This document shows, piece after piece, positions 12,981 through 25,939 of a stretch of 64,000 nucleotides of DNA. Position numbers and translations under genes: made by a program. Every line of letters begins with the position of its first letter. Position 1 is the stretch's first letter. The stretch spans positions 6,422,501 to 6,486,500 of the forward strand of contig CM060173.1 of assembly GCA_030549775.1 (NCBI GenBank), written 5' to 3'. Source of the DNA: Tamarix chinensis. Its lineage: Eukaryota; Streptophyta; Magnoliopsida; Caryophyllales; Tamaricaceae. The notes under the pieces were generated by a model that was given only the letters and a program-made list of their open reading frames with translations, had not been told where the DNA came from and did no database searches.

Positions 12981-14264
12981 CACACTCGTATGGATTAATA
13001 AAGAGTATGTATGAAATGAGTACATTGTTAAGAGATTTGAAGAACAAGTTTATATGGAACGTAACCCGGTCTCATTATCTGTATTATTATATGTTGCCTA
13101 AATGATCATGATTGTGTTATGTGCCTTATATGTTTGGCCTTAGTTTCTTGGTTACCTTACTCAGTACGTAGCGTATTGACCACTCGTTTCATGGGTGCTG
13201 CTCCTTCCCACGAGCAGAGGGCCCTTCTGACTTGGTGTAGGTCGGTGATTCTATCTTCGATGCCTATGACACTTATGAGGCATCGGGCGGGGCTGAGAGT
13301 TGAGCCTAGACCCAGCATGGGTCGAGAGTGACATGGTCGGAGTCTATCTTCTTTTTTGTTTTTCCTGTATCACTATAATTGTAACACCCCCATTTTTACT
13401 ACTAAAATTTTTCGTTTTGCGGAAACGTTAATTACAAAATACTGGGTGTTACCACCACACTCAGTATAAGTCTAGCATCCTCTACCGTTCTTATACTAAG
13501 TGCTAAGGCTAAAACATTTCTTTACTCAAATAAAATGATGACAAAAGTCAAGATATAGAGAGTAATAGATGAGTACAGTACTAGTTAAAAGTAATGTCAG
13601 CAATCTATCAAAACTTAGGAGAGAAATTACAGGAGGACATAAAAGTCCAAAACAATCAGAGACCAGATAACAGAAGAGACATCAGATATTCCTACGCTCT
13701 CAGAACTTACTGACAGCTTTCAACTGGACTTGGGAACTGACCTGCAAAGTCCACTGCCCATTGAATAGGCAGGGCCCCACAAAAATGAACCCTTCGGTAC
13801 TACGGTACTGAGTAACCTTTTATACCAAACTAATATGATAAACAGCATGGAACACATGCAAGGCATACCGTTAACATTGTATAAGACATATGCATACACA
13901 TACGAGGATTGAGATACAGTAGTTATTTAGATAATCAAATTCCATCTTGGTCACAGACTACTCATATTCACTCTTCTGAAATAACTAAAATTACCAAATA
14001 GAAAACCCAGAGATACTATATGAAGTATGATTAGAAGAAAACCCAAATACAATAACCATAAGGTATCATGACAATATATGGTATAAACATTAAGATATAC
14101 ATAAGATGATCCAACATAATAATCATGACAGATAAGCAATAGTCATTAAACTACCTATTGTTCATGCGTGCCTATTTAGAATATAATAACACTTATCAAC
14201 TAAGCATCCCAAGATGCTTTCTAAAACAATAATCAAAACCCACTCTACACCACAATTATAACAT

Positions 14265-14715
14265 TTACAGCGTAATTCATGTTTTAGTATTAACTCCAAC
14301 CAATTACATAACATCACAGGTATGTTCACATATAAAATGTACTCAGATCCCCAACATTGTAGGCATACTTACAAGTATAGTGTAATAAAATACATAATGT
14401 TACAGATATACTTATAGGTACAATATAACAACCAATTACAGAACGACATAGGTATACTTACAGATACAATATAGTAACATCCATAACCTCACAGGTATAC
14501 TTACAGGTACAGGATAAAAATATACATAACGTCATAAGTATACTTACAGGTATAGTATAATAAAGTCCATAACCTTACATGTATACTTATAGGTACAATA
14601 TAACAACGTACTTAACGTCACAGGTGTACTTATAGGTGCACTATGTTAAAATACATAACCTCACAGGTATATTACAAGTGCGGTACAATAAAATCCATCA
14701 CATCACAGGTATGTT
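14265..14715 (+). repeat. Tandem repeat, about 60 bp, about 7-8 units, in LTR-3
   Basis: Units contain CACAGGTATACTTACAGGTA followed by CAATATAATAA and CATAACCTCA variants. Noncoding. Confidence 0.75.
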
Positions 14716-14725
14716 CAAAGACATA

Positions 14726-14850
14726 ATACCAATATAGGTAGGCACAACAGCTACTATCCAAAACCACAAGTAGGCATAACGGCTGCTACCAAAACCACAG
14801 GTAGGCACAACAGCTATTACCGAAACCATAGGTAGGCACAACGGCTACTA
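14726..14850 (+). repeat. Tandem repeat, about 37 bp, about 4 units, in LTR-3
   Basis: Units read as variants of GGTAGGCACAACGGCTACTA plus CCAAAACCACA. They lie directly after the 60-bp array. Confidence 0.75.
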
Positions 14851-15797
14851 TCAAACTAATCCAATATCCAATAATAATCGTTCCAATCAAATCATATGAT
14901 TTCCATTTTTATTTACTTGAGAGGGATACAATAATAACCCGGAGACATAACAGTACACCGGTCATACAGGCGCACAAGGCAACACGACACCCTCCAACCA
15001 TCTAACCCATAGGTATAACAGCCTAATGTAAAATCATACTTTTGTACCCGAAATATTCTATATCAGATAACATGCTCATTTTATCTGTTTTCGTAATAAT
15101 AATAATTAACACATAATTATATTAAAATAAATCATGCTTAACACATTCCATACACCAAAAACCCTAATGTGCTATCACGCAATATTTATCATTTTAGTAG
15201 AGTATAACAGTTACCTGAATTTCAGCAAAAACGTAAAATTAGCGGTATCCACTAAAATTTATTAGGTCCTGCTAATTAAAATTTTTTACCTAATAATAAT
15301 ACCACAAATATCGAATTAATATCTATTAGATAAAATAATAATTATAGCATAAAAATATTTATTTTTTTAAAATTACCAAAATACCCTTACATTTAATATG
15401 GTACCAAAATTATTAACATAACATATGCAACTCACGCTGCACAGCAGCGTGAGCCATGCATGCGTAGGAGGCTTGGCTGCAGGGCAAGAGGGTTGGTCGG
15501 GCAAGGCAGGGAAAGGGAGAGGGTGGCAGCCGATTGGGTGGAGACCGGTGGATGGCCAGCGGTGGTGGAGGCTGGTTGGCTGCAGTGGTGGTGATGCTAG
15601 GCTTGCACGAAATGGTGGTGACTGGGCAATGGGGCTGCTGGGATGGTGGATGGGGGTGTTGCTCGGGTTGCTGGATGCAAAGTGGTGGTTGGTGCTATAG
15701 GGAAAGGGTGCTACAGTCAGGGGCTGCTGGATTGGTTACTGTGCAGGCGTAGGGGTGTTGCGTGATGGTGCGGTGGGCTAGGAAGTGTCATTGGGGC

Positions 15798-16538
15798 TAG
15801 GGGTGTGCATTGTCGGATATCCGTATCCGACCGGATATTTTTTTTGGATATCCGATCCGACCGGATATTCGATATCCCATATCCGAATCCGTATCCGAAT
15901 ACACTGGATATCCAAAACATCGGATATCTGAAATATCGGATCGGATATCGGATTATTGAAAAAAAAATATCCGATTATTAAATTTACATATATAATCTAT
16001 AACTAAAAAAATTTCAGCATAAACACTTGTTTAATTATTCAGCTTGCATACAAAAAGATAAAATACATGATTAATCATATCAAAAAAAAATTAGCGATCA
16101 AGATTTGTGAACAATGGCGCTCTAGAACTGTGGAACGACCTAAGTTAAGAGGTTCAAAAAATTTAGGAGTTTTTTTTTCTAGTTTGGGTGCTTGTGTGTG
16201 TGTGTAGGTCATGACCTATTTGACTATTTGTAGAGTGTGGATGTTTATTTTAGACTTTAGTTTAGTAAATTATATTTGGACTCATGTACTATAGTAAAAA
16301 AAATGATCCAAACTTGAAGATTGAAAGAAAAAAATCAGATTATAAATTAAATTATGCCTAAATATAACTCACTTATTCTTAAAACTGGATATTTTTTACG
16401 GATCGAATTATCCACTAAAAAATCGGATCGAATATCCGCTCTGCTTTTCAAAAACTGGATCGGATATCTAAAATTTTGGATCGGTTTTTTCGGATACCGG
16501 ATCGGTTTTTCGGATCCCGGTTTTTTTGCACAGCCCTA
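15798..16538. mobile_element. Non-autonomous hAT element (741 bp) nested in LTR-3
   Basis: The terminal inverted repeats TAGGGGTGTGCA and (complement of the right end) TAGGGCTGTGCA are typical of hAT elements. The 8-bp flanks ATTGGGGC (15790-15797) and ACTGGGGC (16539-16546) match with one mismatch, as expected of a hAT target duplication. The subterminal regions are dense in GGATATCCG-like motifs on both sides, and the centre is AT-rich and noncoding. It is a MITE-like derivative without transposase. Confidence 0.85.
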
Positions 16539-18899
16539 ACTGGGGCAGCAAGTAGCTGGTGGTGGTGGGTTTTGTTTTGGACTGGAAAGGCAGGGAGAGG
16601 AGGTGCTATGAGGTCTAGAAAGAAAAACCAAACAAAGGAGAGAGAGGAGGAGGATGGGAATGCTAGTGTGGTGCGCTGCTGCGTGGTCGAGAAGTGCAGG
16701 AAAATGGTGGGGAAAGAGAGGAGAAGAAATGGGGCTATGGTCGGTTGGTTTGGTTGCGCTGGACTGGAGGGAGATGCAGAGGGAGAAGGGAAGGGAGAAG
16801 ATGGCTGGGAAGGCCAAACAAAAATAGAAGGAGGAATGGAGATGAGTATTGTTTGGGGGGTGTGTTTGCCGAAAGAAATAGGAGGGAGCTAGGAGGAATA
16901 GTGGGTTGGGGCTGTTTGTTTGGAGTGGTGTGGTGCGACGTGTGTGGCGTGTATATATGTGTATAAATGCAAAGATGAGGGGATGATTGAGTAAAGTAAG
17001 AAAGTGAGGGAGATAGGGAGATTATTTATGGGGAAGAGACAACAAAATGACAGAGGGAGAGAGGGAGAAGAAAAAAAATATATTATATATATTTTTTAAA
17101 TTTAATTCGGATAAATTAGGGTATTGGGTAGAAATATAATTTGGAGAAAATAATCTGACCTGAGATAGATTTAAATAAAACAAAAAAAAAAAGATAAAAT
17201 AATCATGAATAAATTTTAGAAATTTATTTCGGGTTACGAGTCATGGTTATTAATAAAATAATTCGTATAAGATTTACGGATAAAAACTAGAATTAAAATA
17301 AATAGTCGGTTTCTATCAACTTTTTAGCCTGATTATTTTTATATCTAAACCGCTGTAATAATACGAATAATAATAGAACTTTTAATATTTAACCTCATAA
17401 AATAATAATTATAACTAACCATACAATTATTAATTTATAATTAACATTTCTAAAAATAGGGTATTACAATAATTTAGTTTTATTCTATCGTACGATATTT
17501 TCTATCGTTTGGAACTTTAAATCCTCACTTTTTGGGTTGTACCTCTTTTTGTTACTGCACTCTGATTTTTTGTATGGTTAACAATTTATTTCTTTTATGA
17601 ATGCTCGTTTTAATTATCAATTGGTATTTGATGTTAATCCCTTCCAACCTTAGCACTTGTTAGTGGAGCGGTAGAAGTGAATCTTTCTGGTACTAAGTGT
17701 GGCAGTAATATCCCCATAATTTACATTTTGTTATTTCACTTATGCTAAACTTTTTTATTCAACGAAATTTTTTAGTAGTAAATTTTGGGGGTATTACAAT
17801 TTCCCTTCTTTAACCCACACGTATCTAAATATTTTACTACTTCGGGTAGAATTAAAAAAAACTATTAGATGAATTATTATCTAACTTAGCTACAATTTAT
17901 ACATATAAATTCTAGTATATTCATATGGTCACCTAGTAGGTAAATAATCCTACATACTGTCACTATGAGGAAACCAGAACAAGGCATACATCATATAAAT
18001 TATACTTGATAGAAATATATATATAAACGATAGTAATTAAAATAGAGGCAAGGAATAATCTCACAAAAAAAATTACATCTCAAACTCTAATCTAGAGTTT
18101 TAATCTATTTCCTAGTAGTAAATAATATAGTCGAATTAATTACACAGAAATATATATCCTAAAATATAAATTAAAAATAGAGAAAAAAATTATCAATATT
18201 AATTAGGGATAAAATCAAGAATTAAATCAGATAAAAAAGTTAATTTCATCTAAATGAAATTCTACTGGGCAAACTTCTCTATAATTCTTTCTTCTTGGTT
18301 GTCCTTTATTTCTATGCAAATAATTTCTTCTTCATCTTTTTTTTTTGGGTGCTAATGTGCGCACTAGTCAACGGTTACTGCTGCCTCTACTCTCTCTCTT
18401 TTGGTCGTCCTCTCGTCCTGCAGCACTGATTTGTTCAATTTCGTGTGGCCTCTGACTTACGGCTCTCACGTCTCTCTCTGCATTGCTGCTTTTCTTCCCG
18501 CGTCGCAAGCTCCTTCCTCTCTTTTTTTTTTTTTTTTTTCCCTGCATCGTAGGCTCTCAATTTATTCCCTGCGTGTACTTTACACGTCAGCCCTTGCTGA
18601 CTTCTTCCTTCGCCCTATGCGCTCGCAGGTCAGCCGTCCTTCTTTGCCCCCCGTTTGGCTTCGTTTTTTTCCCTTTTATTTAAAAACAATACCTGCAAAA
18701 TTAAAATTAAATAAAAATAAATAAATAATATTATAATTTAAATTTATTTAATTATTATCATTTAAGTTCAATTAATAATATTTATACAATTATTACCACT
18801 TAAACATGAAATTATAATTATTTATCCATATTACTTAAATAAAATATTAAAAACTAAAATTACAAGAGTATAAAATATGTTAAAAAAATAAACTTATCA

Positions 18900-20298
18900 G
18901 TAGTTGACAATGAGATAAAATTATGGGCACAGAGAGGGATGAATAAGGCTATGCTTTCTTCATTTGAATTTTGTTAATCTCATCTAAATAGATAAATAAA
19001 TAAATCAATATGATCTTATTACTATCTTACTATTTTTAATGTTATAATTAACATTTTTATCACTATAATTATATTATTATTACTCTCATGATAATATCTT
19101 TGGTAACTAATTTGCTACTATCTTACTTTTGTTGAATTTTTCCTTTTGTTCTTGTTCATCATCTTGGGGATAGCATGTGATAATAATATATGATGGGTTG
19201 ATGACTTCACGTTTGTGAAAAAGAAAAAAAAATTATAAATGTCATCCTTATTTTAGAGAATTTTTTATTTGTGCTTTAATCTCAGTTTAGTTCATACTAT
19301 AACCAGATTTGGTAAAATTTTCTAGAAATAATATTTGTATATCTCGTCTTTATCTTTTCATAGCAATTTGAATCACCAAAATCCCAATTTTAATATAAAA
19401 GTTATATTCAAAATACAACAAGCTGTCAAAAAGCTTGTGAATTTAATCTTAAATCCATTTTGTAACAAATAATTAAGATTATTATCATTTAAAAATACAA
19501 GTATAAATAATATAAATAGCCTCAAATATCACTTAAATAAATAAAAAAAAATCATATTAAAAGGATGTAAAATAAATAAAAATATGTATTCATTAATTTG
19601 TCACTGATTATTAAATTTATATTACTTTGGAAATAAAATCAAATATTTATTATAATCCTTGAAGCTATAGTTAGCAACCCCCATCCCACAAAAGTATAGC
19701 ACCTAGATGGCTGGCCGTATCTTAGGTATTTAAACTTTACTTTAGTCAACTATTCTTCATTAATTACTCTCTCATTCATCTGTGTGAGTCAGGAAGATGA
19801 ATCTCTTTGTTTTTTTTCTTTTTTTTTTTGTGGCTTTTAGAATCCCATGGAAGAGAGCACGTTTAAATGATGGTCCATAATCCTACAAGTCTAGTGGTAT
19901 AGAAGAATAATAATATAAGTAGGGAAAAATATTTAGCATTTTATGTGGAAAATTTATTGATGTTAGTTGTTTATTATTGTGGTTTATTATTTTATTATAT
20001 TTACTCTATAAATTTATGATAATATATATATAGTGTTGTTTGGGATCAAATTATGTTTCCTAATACACGTTTAATCACAGTCAAACAATACATATATTTG
20101 TTATATATATTTCCTATTTAATATTATTTTAAAAAATGGTTATATGCTTCACCATTAATCAAAGGATAATGATTCACCCTATAATAATAGTATATAGCAC
20201 AAGCAAAACTAGAGCACCTTTTCTGATTTTCTTCATTTCCCCTATCATATAGTTATTATATAATGTCTCGCCCCGTCAAAGTATGTTTCATTTGAAAG
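18900..20298. other. End of segmental copy A, then intergenic sequence
   Basis: Bases 18900-19092 match 29425-29615 (end of the segmental duplication). From 19093 the sequence is unique within the window and AT-rich, with no convincing ORF. A TATATAGC box near 20190 and TATATAAT near 20257 are possible promoter elements for the gene starting at 20299. Confidence 0.5.
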
Positions 20299-20781
20299 AT
20301 GGCTCCTAACTCTTTCGCATTCCTAAACCTTCTATCTATCGCGTTTCTCATTTCCTCATTGATGGCGACAACAGCAGTAGCAAGGAACATATTTCCAACT
20401 CCCAATTTGGAGGCCCCCTATAAGTTCTGATTTTCATCTCCTTCTCTTAACAAATCAACTCTTAATCCATGTATGCACACATGTATGGAGTGTATATTTT
20501 GTTCATGATCTGGAAATGAAAGGAATGACATGTAAGTGTTGAACACGTAAACAAGTGCAGCGGATGAGGAAGTTCAAAGAGCCAAAGAGTTGGGGGATGT
20601 AAATTTTGGTTCGTGGCCATTTTGGTACCAAGTATTACTAGCAGAAAAAGGGGCTAAGTTTTGTTGCTATAACTCAGGTCCCTTTGGATCTTATTATTTC
20701 TGCGTAAGGTGCTACCACTACTCCCAAACTATAAGCAATGACCATACTGCCGCACAGGGAGTTACAAAACCTTGGAATTAA
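20299..20781 (+). CDS. Candidate small secreted cysteine-containing peptide gene (two exons)
   Basis: I do not recognise the family. The ATG at 20299 has a plant-like context (AAAGATGGC) and opens a 43-codon frame with a clear signal peptide: a hydrophobic core LLSIAFLISSL, then ATTAVA as a likely cleavage site before Arg29-Asn30. This frame stops at 20428-20430. A second open frame runs in the sequence about 20556-20781, ends WN-stop, and has a compact motif CC-YNSGPFGSYYF-C-VR-C. A GT donor at 20424 joined to an AG ending at 20555 would keep the frame and give a mature peptide with four cysteines near the C-terminus, but that acceptor lacks a good pyrimidine tract, so the exact junction is uncertain. 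It could also be a decayed gene. It lies between the two segmental copies. Confidence 0.45.
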
Positions 20782-21380
20782 GGTAGTTTGCCATTATTGA
20801 TCAAAATAGAAATGGTTTCGGGTAATAGATCTAGTTTTGTGTTTTGCCTCCATCAGCTATTTCAATTAGTCGGTAGCTAATAATAGTCATGGGTTTTAGG
20901 TTCCTAGGATATGTGATCTCTGATTTTCTTTTCTTTTGTTTAGTTTCTTTAAGTTTTTTTTTCCTTATTTTTGATTTTAGTTGAGTTGCAATTCATATGA
21001 TTAACTGTATGTGGTGTTAAAATAAAATAATATTATAGAAAATAACCACCCAATTGGACCAAATCTAGCTATCTTTTTAAACTTTTTAATAATCTATTAT
21101 GGTTTACCAAGCTGATATTTTACTTTTCAAGTTCCAACTCCCCCTAGTCTATAAGCTCAAAATGCATAAATGCCAAATCATGAAGACATACAGTTTTTTT
21201 TATTACAAACAAGCCCCCATTTGCACTAACGTTTCCTTTTCCTTTTCTTTCTATTTTAAAAAACAACTTTTATTGAATATTTACGGGAACGTTCATTGGG
21301 TCACAAACATCATGAAACATAAATCCTTATTCAATCCTCTTGGGAACAATTCACCAACATATCCACAACCATGTTGCCTT
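20782..21380. other. Intergenic sequence downstream of the small peptide gene
   Basis: AT-rich. The 100-residue ORF at 21099-21401 has no recognisable domain and runs into the segmental repeat; not called. Confidence 0.5.
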
Positions 21381-24300
21381 CCCACGATGTGTGCTCTATG
21401 AAGATTCCTTTAAAATTGACCTGCAGCAATCCATGATAACGCTGACGCAAGGGTGACGCATCATAGATTGAGAGATGATAATAGTAACACGTAAGGCATC
21501 GTAATTAATCTCTAAGTATTTATTCCTACCTAACGACCTTGCAATCGTTTAGTCATCTCTCAAATCTCAAATTTATGCATTCATTCTGTTGACGGTGCCA
21601 GTTTATGACACCTTTATTTTTAAATCCCAAAATATTTAGAAAATAATGCTGAAGTTGGATATGAACGGAAGCATTAACACCATACTTAATACAAGTAGAC
21701 TTTATTGTCACACTTATATTGCTTGCTAAGGTTAGCTAGGCGTAAAATAAGAAAAATCTAAAATTTTATTATAACACTAAGCGAATAGTAATATAGTATC
21801 ATGACTCAAATAAACTCTAAACGTAGAAACAACTTATTGTTGACATCTATTCATTAAATATTTGATTGGAACATGGATAGTTAGCCTAATTTTGGAACAA
21901 TTCAATAAATAGTTTTGAGATTATTTGGGACTTATAAATTATTATAGTATTTTTAAACCTTGTTCATGTTTTATTAAATTGGGTTTAAATTATTTAAATA
22001 TAGCCTAGCTTAATTTTTATAAAGGACAAGAAGTCCAAAAGTAAGCCAAATGGAGTTTGACTCTCAAGTGTGCAAAAGGCAACCAATAGGCTCAAGCTCG
22101 ATAGCAAATATCTCTTCTCCTTTATAAATAAAGAGATCTCATCCTTGTTTTATACATTGAAGTCCATAGATCAAGAGATCCTAAAGAGAACACTCCCAAA
22201 TACTTTAAAGCTAAGGATCAAGAATCGAATAGTGAAGAACAAAGACCAAACAAACAAGATCGGAGCATTAGACAAGTTGAGTTCAAAGTTCAATACCATA
22301 AATTACAACAATTACTAAAAACATTATTAGCTGGTTAAGAGATTGAATAAGAGGATATTAAATCTTGTTACAGGTTTAAAATAAGTATATTGTTAACTTA
22401 GTAGATTATTTCTTGACCACATCCTAGATAACTTGAAGGTAATGGATTTGACATAGGCACAAAATTTAGACATCTCTCTATTTTTCACATTAACAATACA
22501 ACACATGCTATTATTTCATAAGTCTATAGGTGCGCTAATTAATGGATCACCTGTAATCGCAAATGGTGGTATCGCTAGGAATAATTTGGGGCGAATAATA
22601 ACGAGCTTCGCAAAATATCGGAACAATTAATAGCACAAAGTTGTGGGCTATATAACAAAACGGATTTCCATATCAACAACTTTGGGCATTCACAAACACA
22701 TCATATTATTGAATGAGATGCTTCTTCGATCATGCATCTTACTCCATTCCTCCTTTTATAATATAAGGTTATTAGGTTTCTGATTTTATTTTATAATACA
22801 ACTTAATTTATATAAAACATAAACAGTTAAACATTTTATTTTCAATTTTTATCTTATATTATTTTCATTTTATTAATTAAATAGTAAATATTCAATTTAA
22901 TGTAAAAATATATTAGTAAAAAATAGAGTATTTTTTTAATCTAAAATTTGGTAATTTTTAATATACGTATAAAAACATAACAACCCTTTTATTATAAAAT
23001 AAATGTCGTATATATTATCTCGGATTGCAGGAACTATTTGAAGACATTTTATCTGAAGTAACAACACCACGTGTTGGAAGGTGAAGAAGACAATGGATTG
23101 ATTGACCAATTTCAGTTGTAAAATGGACGAGGAATTTTTTTTTATTTTTTTAACTTTTTAATGTATGTCCCACTTTCCTCATCCATGTACTACAAGATTT
23201 CACGGCACTCGAGTTGTAAACTATACGATGATAGGCTCTTTTATTTTACCTAAAAGATCATTTAATCAATATATTATAGAGTAAAAAAAACTAAACATTA
23301 AATAATGAATAAAACTGTTTGCATAAAGCTAAACATAGTCCACTACAATTAGCATTTTTTTCCATCATTATTATAATTCATCTGGTTTCAGTATTTGAAT
23401 TCCCTTCGTAATTAAATTATTGAATCAAATCATATATACACTTAAATAAAGCTATTTGCTTCCATTTTTATACCCAATTCTCGCCCCTCATTACTTTCTT
23501 AAAACAGATGTGTCCATTAATTTCTAAATTGTTCCTATATACACATAAAAGGAATATTTTCAAGTATATATGAAATACTAAAAATGCATACATATGACAT
23601 GATAAGGATGAATTTACTAGTTGTTATTCCTAATCCACTAGTGTAGATTCAAATAGATTAAATGAAAATTAAGATATAATAAATATAAGCATAAATTTTG
23701 TTGAAGTACCATGACATTTGACATAATTCCACTTAAATACCATATGTTTTAAATAATCCTTTTTAGGTACCATGTGTTTTAATTTTTTTATTTCACTTTT
23801 GTATCATCTTATTAATAATTTTCGTTTTATATGATTAAAATAATAAATTTTCTAATATTGAATACTTTTCAAAACATTTTTTTAATTTTTTTAATAAATA
23901 TTATAGATTTATTTTTAAATTTTATAATGTTCTCATGTTGTTTGTTTAAAAAAACTAGAAAATACAAATATTATATGCATAATACTCTATTTTTTCATTT
24001 AATATTTGAAAAATGCTTGATATTTAAAATCTTATCATTTGACTCATAAAACTAAAAACATTAATAATATGGTATTAAAGTGAAACAAAAAATTTAAAAC
24101 ACATGATATCTAAATGAGATTGTTTAAAACACATTGTACCTATGTGAAATTTATCCTTAATAATTGACAATTAATTAAGATATGTTCTTCTTTTCTTATT
24201 TTTAGTGATATAATATGATATGAACTAATCAAATCTAAATTGTTGATATTTTACCAATTGTTAGTGAAAATGATTATATATAATTATTATCATTAGTTTT

Positions 24301-24442
24301 ATATTATTTTTGGTTTAAATTTTTGCCAATATGATTTTATCTGAATAGATTTGATTTAATCCAATCTCATTTGATCTAACATCATAGATCTTGAAAATAA
24401 ATCGAGAAGAACATGGCCTTACACAACCTAGAAATATTAAAG
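21381..24442 (+). repeat. Segmental repeat copy B, left part
   Basis: Homologous to 1-3304 in the same orientation, from CACGATGTGTGCTC onward, with many substitutions and small indels. The two copies share the LTR-like TGTTGACGG block (here from about 21589), the MITE and the tRNA-like sequence, but their later insertions differ. Confidence 0.8.
23688..24157. mobile_element. MITE-like inverted-repeat element, copy B
   Basis: Counterpart of 2536-3019, with the same paired ends (left end mutated to AGCATAAATTTT). The 72-residue ORF at 23831-24049 lies in it and is not called. Confidence 0.55.
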
Positions 24443-24514
24443 TATTTATTAGTATAGTGGTGAGTATTCCTGCCTGTCACGCGGGTAACTCGGGTCCGAT
24501 CTCCGACAACGACG
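24443..24514 (+). pseudogene. tRNA-Asp(GTC)-like sequence, copy B
   Basis: Counterpart of 3305-3376. The D region AGTATAGTGGTGAGTATTC and the anticodon arm with CTGTCAC and GCGGG are closer to a real tRNA-Asp than in copy A, but the T arm is damaged. The following three bases are ATG where copy A has CCA. The LTR follows at about 24523. Confidence 0.55.
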
Positions 24515-25299
24515 ATGAAAATTAGTGTAGCCGTAGCCGATACGTAATTTAAATCCTCTTGTTGACAATTGTGGTACTGATAAATAAGGGTATCGTTCTA
24601 TACCAGGGATTGAGAGGCCTCACTTCTATTTACCTAGCTCAAAAATAAATAAAAATTAAAACCCTAAATCACACAAAATAAATAAATATGAAAAATAATA
24701 ATGGGGGTTATAAAATTTAAAAAAAATAATAAAATAAAAAATAAAATAGAATAGAATAAAAATAATGGATAACTGCAGATATAATAAATATGTTAGAAAA
24801 ATTGAAATCCACCGCTAGATTAGATCCAAATATAATAATAATAATTTCTAAGTTATCTTTTAATCATGAGAAATAAATTGACCAAGTTGTACACGAAAAG
24901 CAAGTCCATACATATTATATTACTTCCCTTAATTAATTAATACAACAAAGTGCCAATATTAACCCTATTAAATACTAGCACTATAGCAGCAAGCGGTTCC
25001 TATAATTAACTAGATTTAATTCATTAATTATAGTTGAAGGAAGTCAATCTAAGTACTCAGACTAGTACACTAAGCATGTCTAGCTGTATTTTCCTTCTTT
25101 GACCCACACGTATTTAAACATTTTACTATTTTATTTAGAATTATAAAACTATTAGGTGAATTATTATCTAACCTAGCTATAATTTATACATATAAATTCT
25201 ATCATATTCGTATGGCCATCTAGTAGGTAAATAATCATACATGCTGTCACTATAAGGAAATCAGAATAAGGCATATACTATATAAATTATATCTAGCAG

Positions 25300-25301
<2 letters not shown>

Positions 25302-25346
<45 letters not shown>
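25302..25346 (+). repeat. (AT)n microsatellite
   Basis: About 22 AT units, absent from the homologous position in the other two LTR copies. Confidence 0.95.
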
Positions 25347-25349
<3 letters not shown>

Positions 25350-25939
25350 GATAGTAATTAAAATAGAGTGAAAGAATAATCTCATAAAAAAATACATCTC
25401 AAACCCTAATATAAGGTTTTAATCTATTCTCCAATAATAAATAATATATTTGAATTAATTACACAAAAATATATATTTCAAAATATAAATTAAAAATAAA
25501 GAAATAAATAATCAAAATTAATTATAGATAAAAGATCAAGAATTTATTCAGATAAAAAAATTAATATCATCTAAATTAAACTCTATCGGACAAACTTCTC
25601 TATAATTCTTTCTTCTTGGTTGTCCTTTATTTCTGTGCAAATAATTTCTTCTTCTTCTTTTTTTCTGGTGCTAATGTGCGCACTAGTCAATGGTTACTGC
25701 TGCCTCTACTCTCTCTCTCTTTTGGTCGTCCTCTCGTCCTACAGCACTGATTTGTTCAATTTCGTGTGGCCTCTGACTTACGGCTCTCACGTCTCTCTCT
25801 GCATTGCTGCTTTTCTTCCTGCGTCGCAAGATCCTTCCTCTCTTTTTTTTTCCCTCATCGCAGGCTCTCAATTTATTTCCTGCGTGTACTTTACACGTCA
25901 GCCCTTGCTGACTTCTTTATTTCGGCCCCGGGCCGTTGG

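Larger units (their letters stand above)
13380..17468 (-). mobile_element. Solo-LTR-like element LTR-3 nested in LTR-2 (4089 bp)
   Basis: It starts TGTAACACCCCC, ends GGGTATTACA and has an exact 5-bp duplication ATAAT at 13375-13379 and 17469-17473. Its left end has the GTTACCACCACACTCAGTA and CTAAGTGCTAAGGCT blocks that other members carry near their right end in the opposite orientation, so it is inverted relative to LTR-1 and LTR-2. It contains tandem arrays at 14265-14850, a GC-rich island (15425-16900) split by a hAT element, and purine-rich sequence to about 17080. No retroviral-type protein domains were found; the ORFs in the GC island are low-complexity. Confidence 0.8.
8796..17798 (+). 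mobile_element. Solo-LTR-like long element LTR-2, interrupted by LTR-3
   Basis: The right end is GGGTATTACA and the 5-bp duplication ATTTC occurs at 8791-8795 and 17799-17803. The left end reads TAAAATACCCC, best explained as a mutated TGTAATACCCC. The uninterrupted locus is seen near 25090 in the second segmental copy. Without LTR-3 it is about 4.9 kb. In order it holds a pyrimidine-rich GC island with a giant CTT array (9070-10450), a field of ATT and related trinucleotides (10500-11330), a stretch rich in AGGGTTT motifs (11800-12400), a degenerate GGTCCACCG/AATAATAGTGG repeat (12616-12980), and a block shared with 42070-42200 and 48600-48730. The same order in reverse is seen in LTR-4. No protein-coding domains. 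Confidence 0.75.
3385..18899 (-). mobile_element. LTR of a tRNA-Asp-primed retroelement, copy A, split by two insertions
   Basis: Three pieces (3385-3680, 8524-8795, 17804-18899) form one LTR-like sequence of about 1664 bp once the insertions at 3681-8518 and 8796-17798, each with one target duplication, are removed. Copies at 24523-29424 (net 1667 bp) and 33679-35396 (1718 bp) have matching ends. It starts TGGT after the tRNA-like CCA and ends ATCA. An antisense tRNA-Asp primer-binding site on its left means the retroelement was oriented on the minus strand. No gag or pol coding sequence is attached. Confidence 0.65.

Noticed and set aside
14265..14850. CRISPR-like regularly spaced repeats
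   Set aside because: Units are adjacent and wholly similar with no unique spacers, within a plant retroelement; these are ordinary tandem repeats.
16476..16966. ORFs 138 and 90 residues in LTR-3
   Set aside because: They start in the hAT element or run through a purine-rich GC island; no domain.
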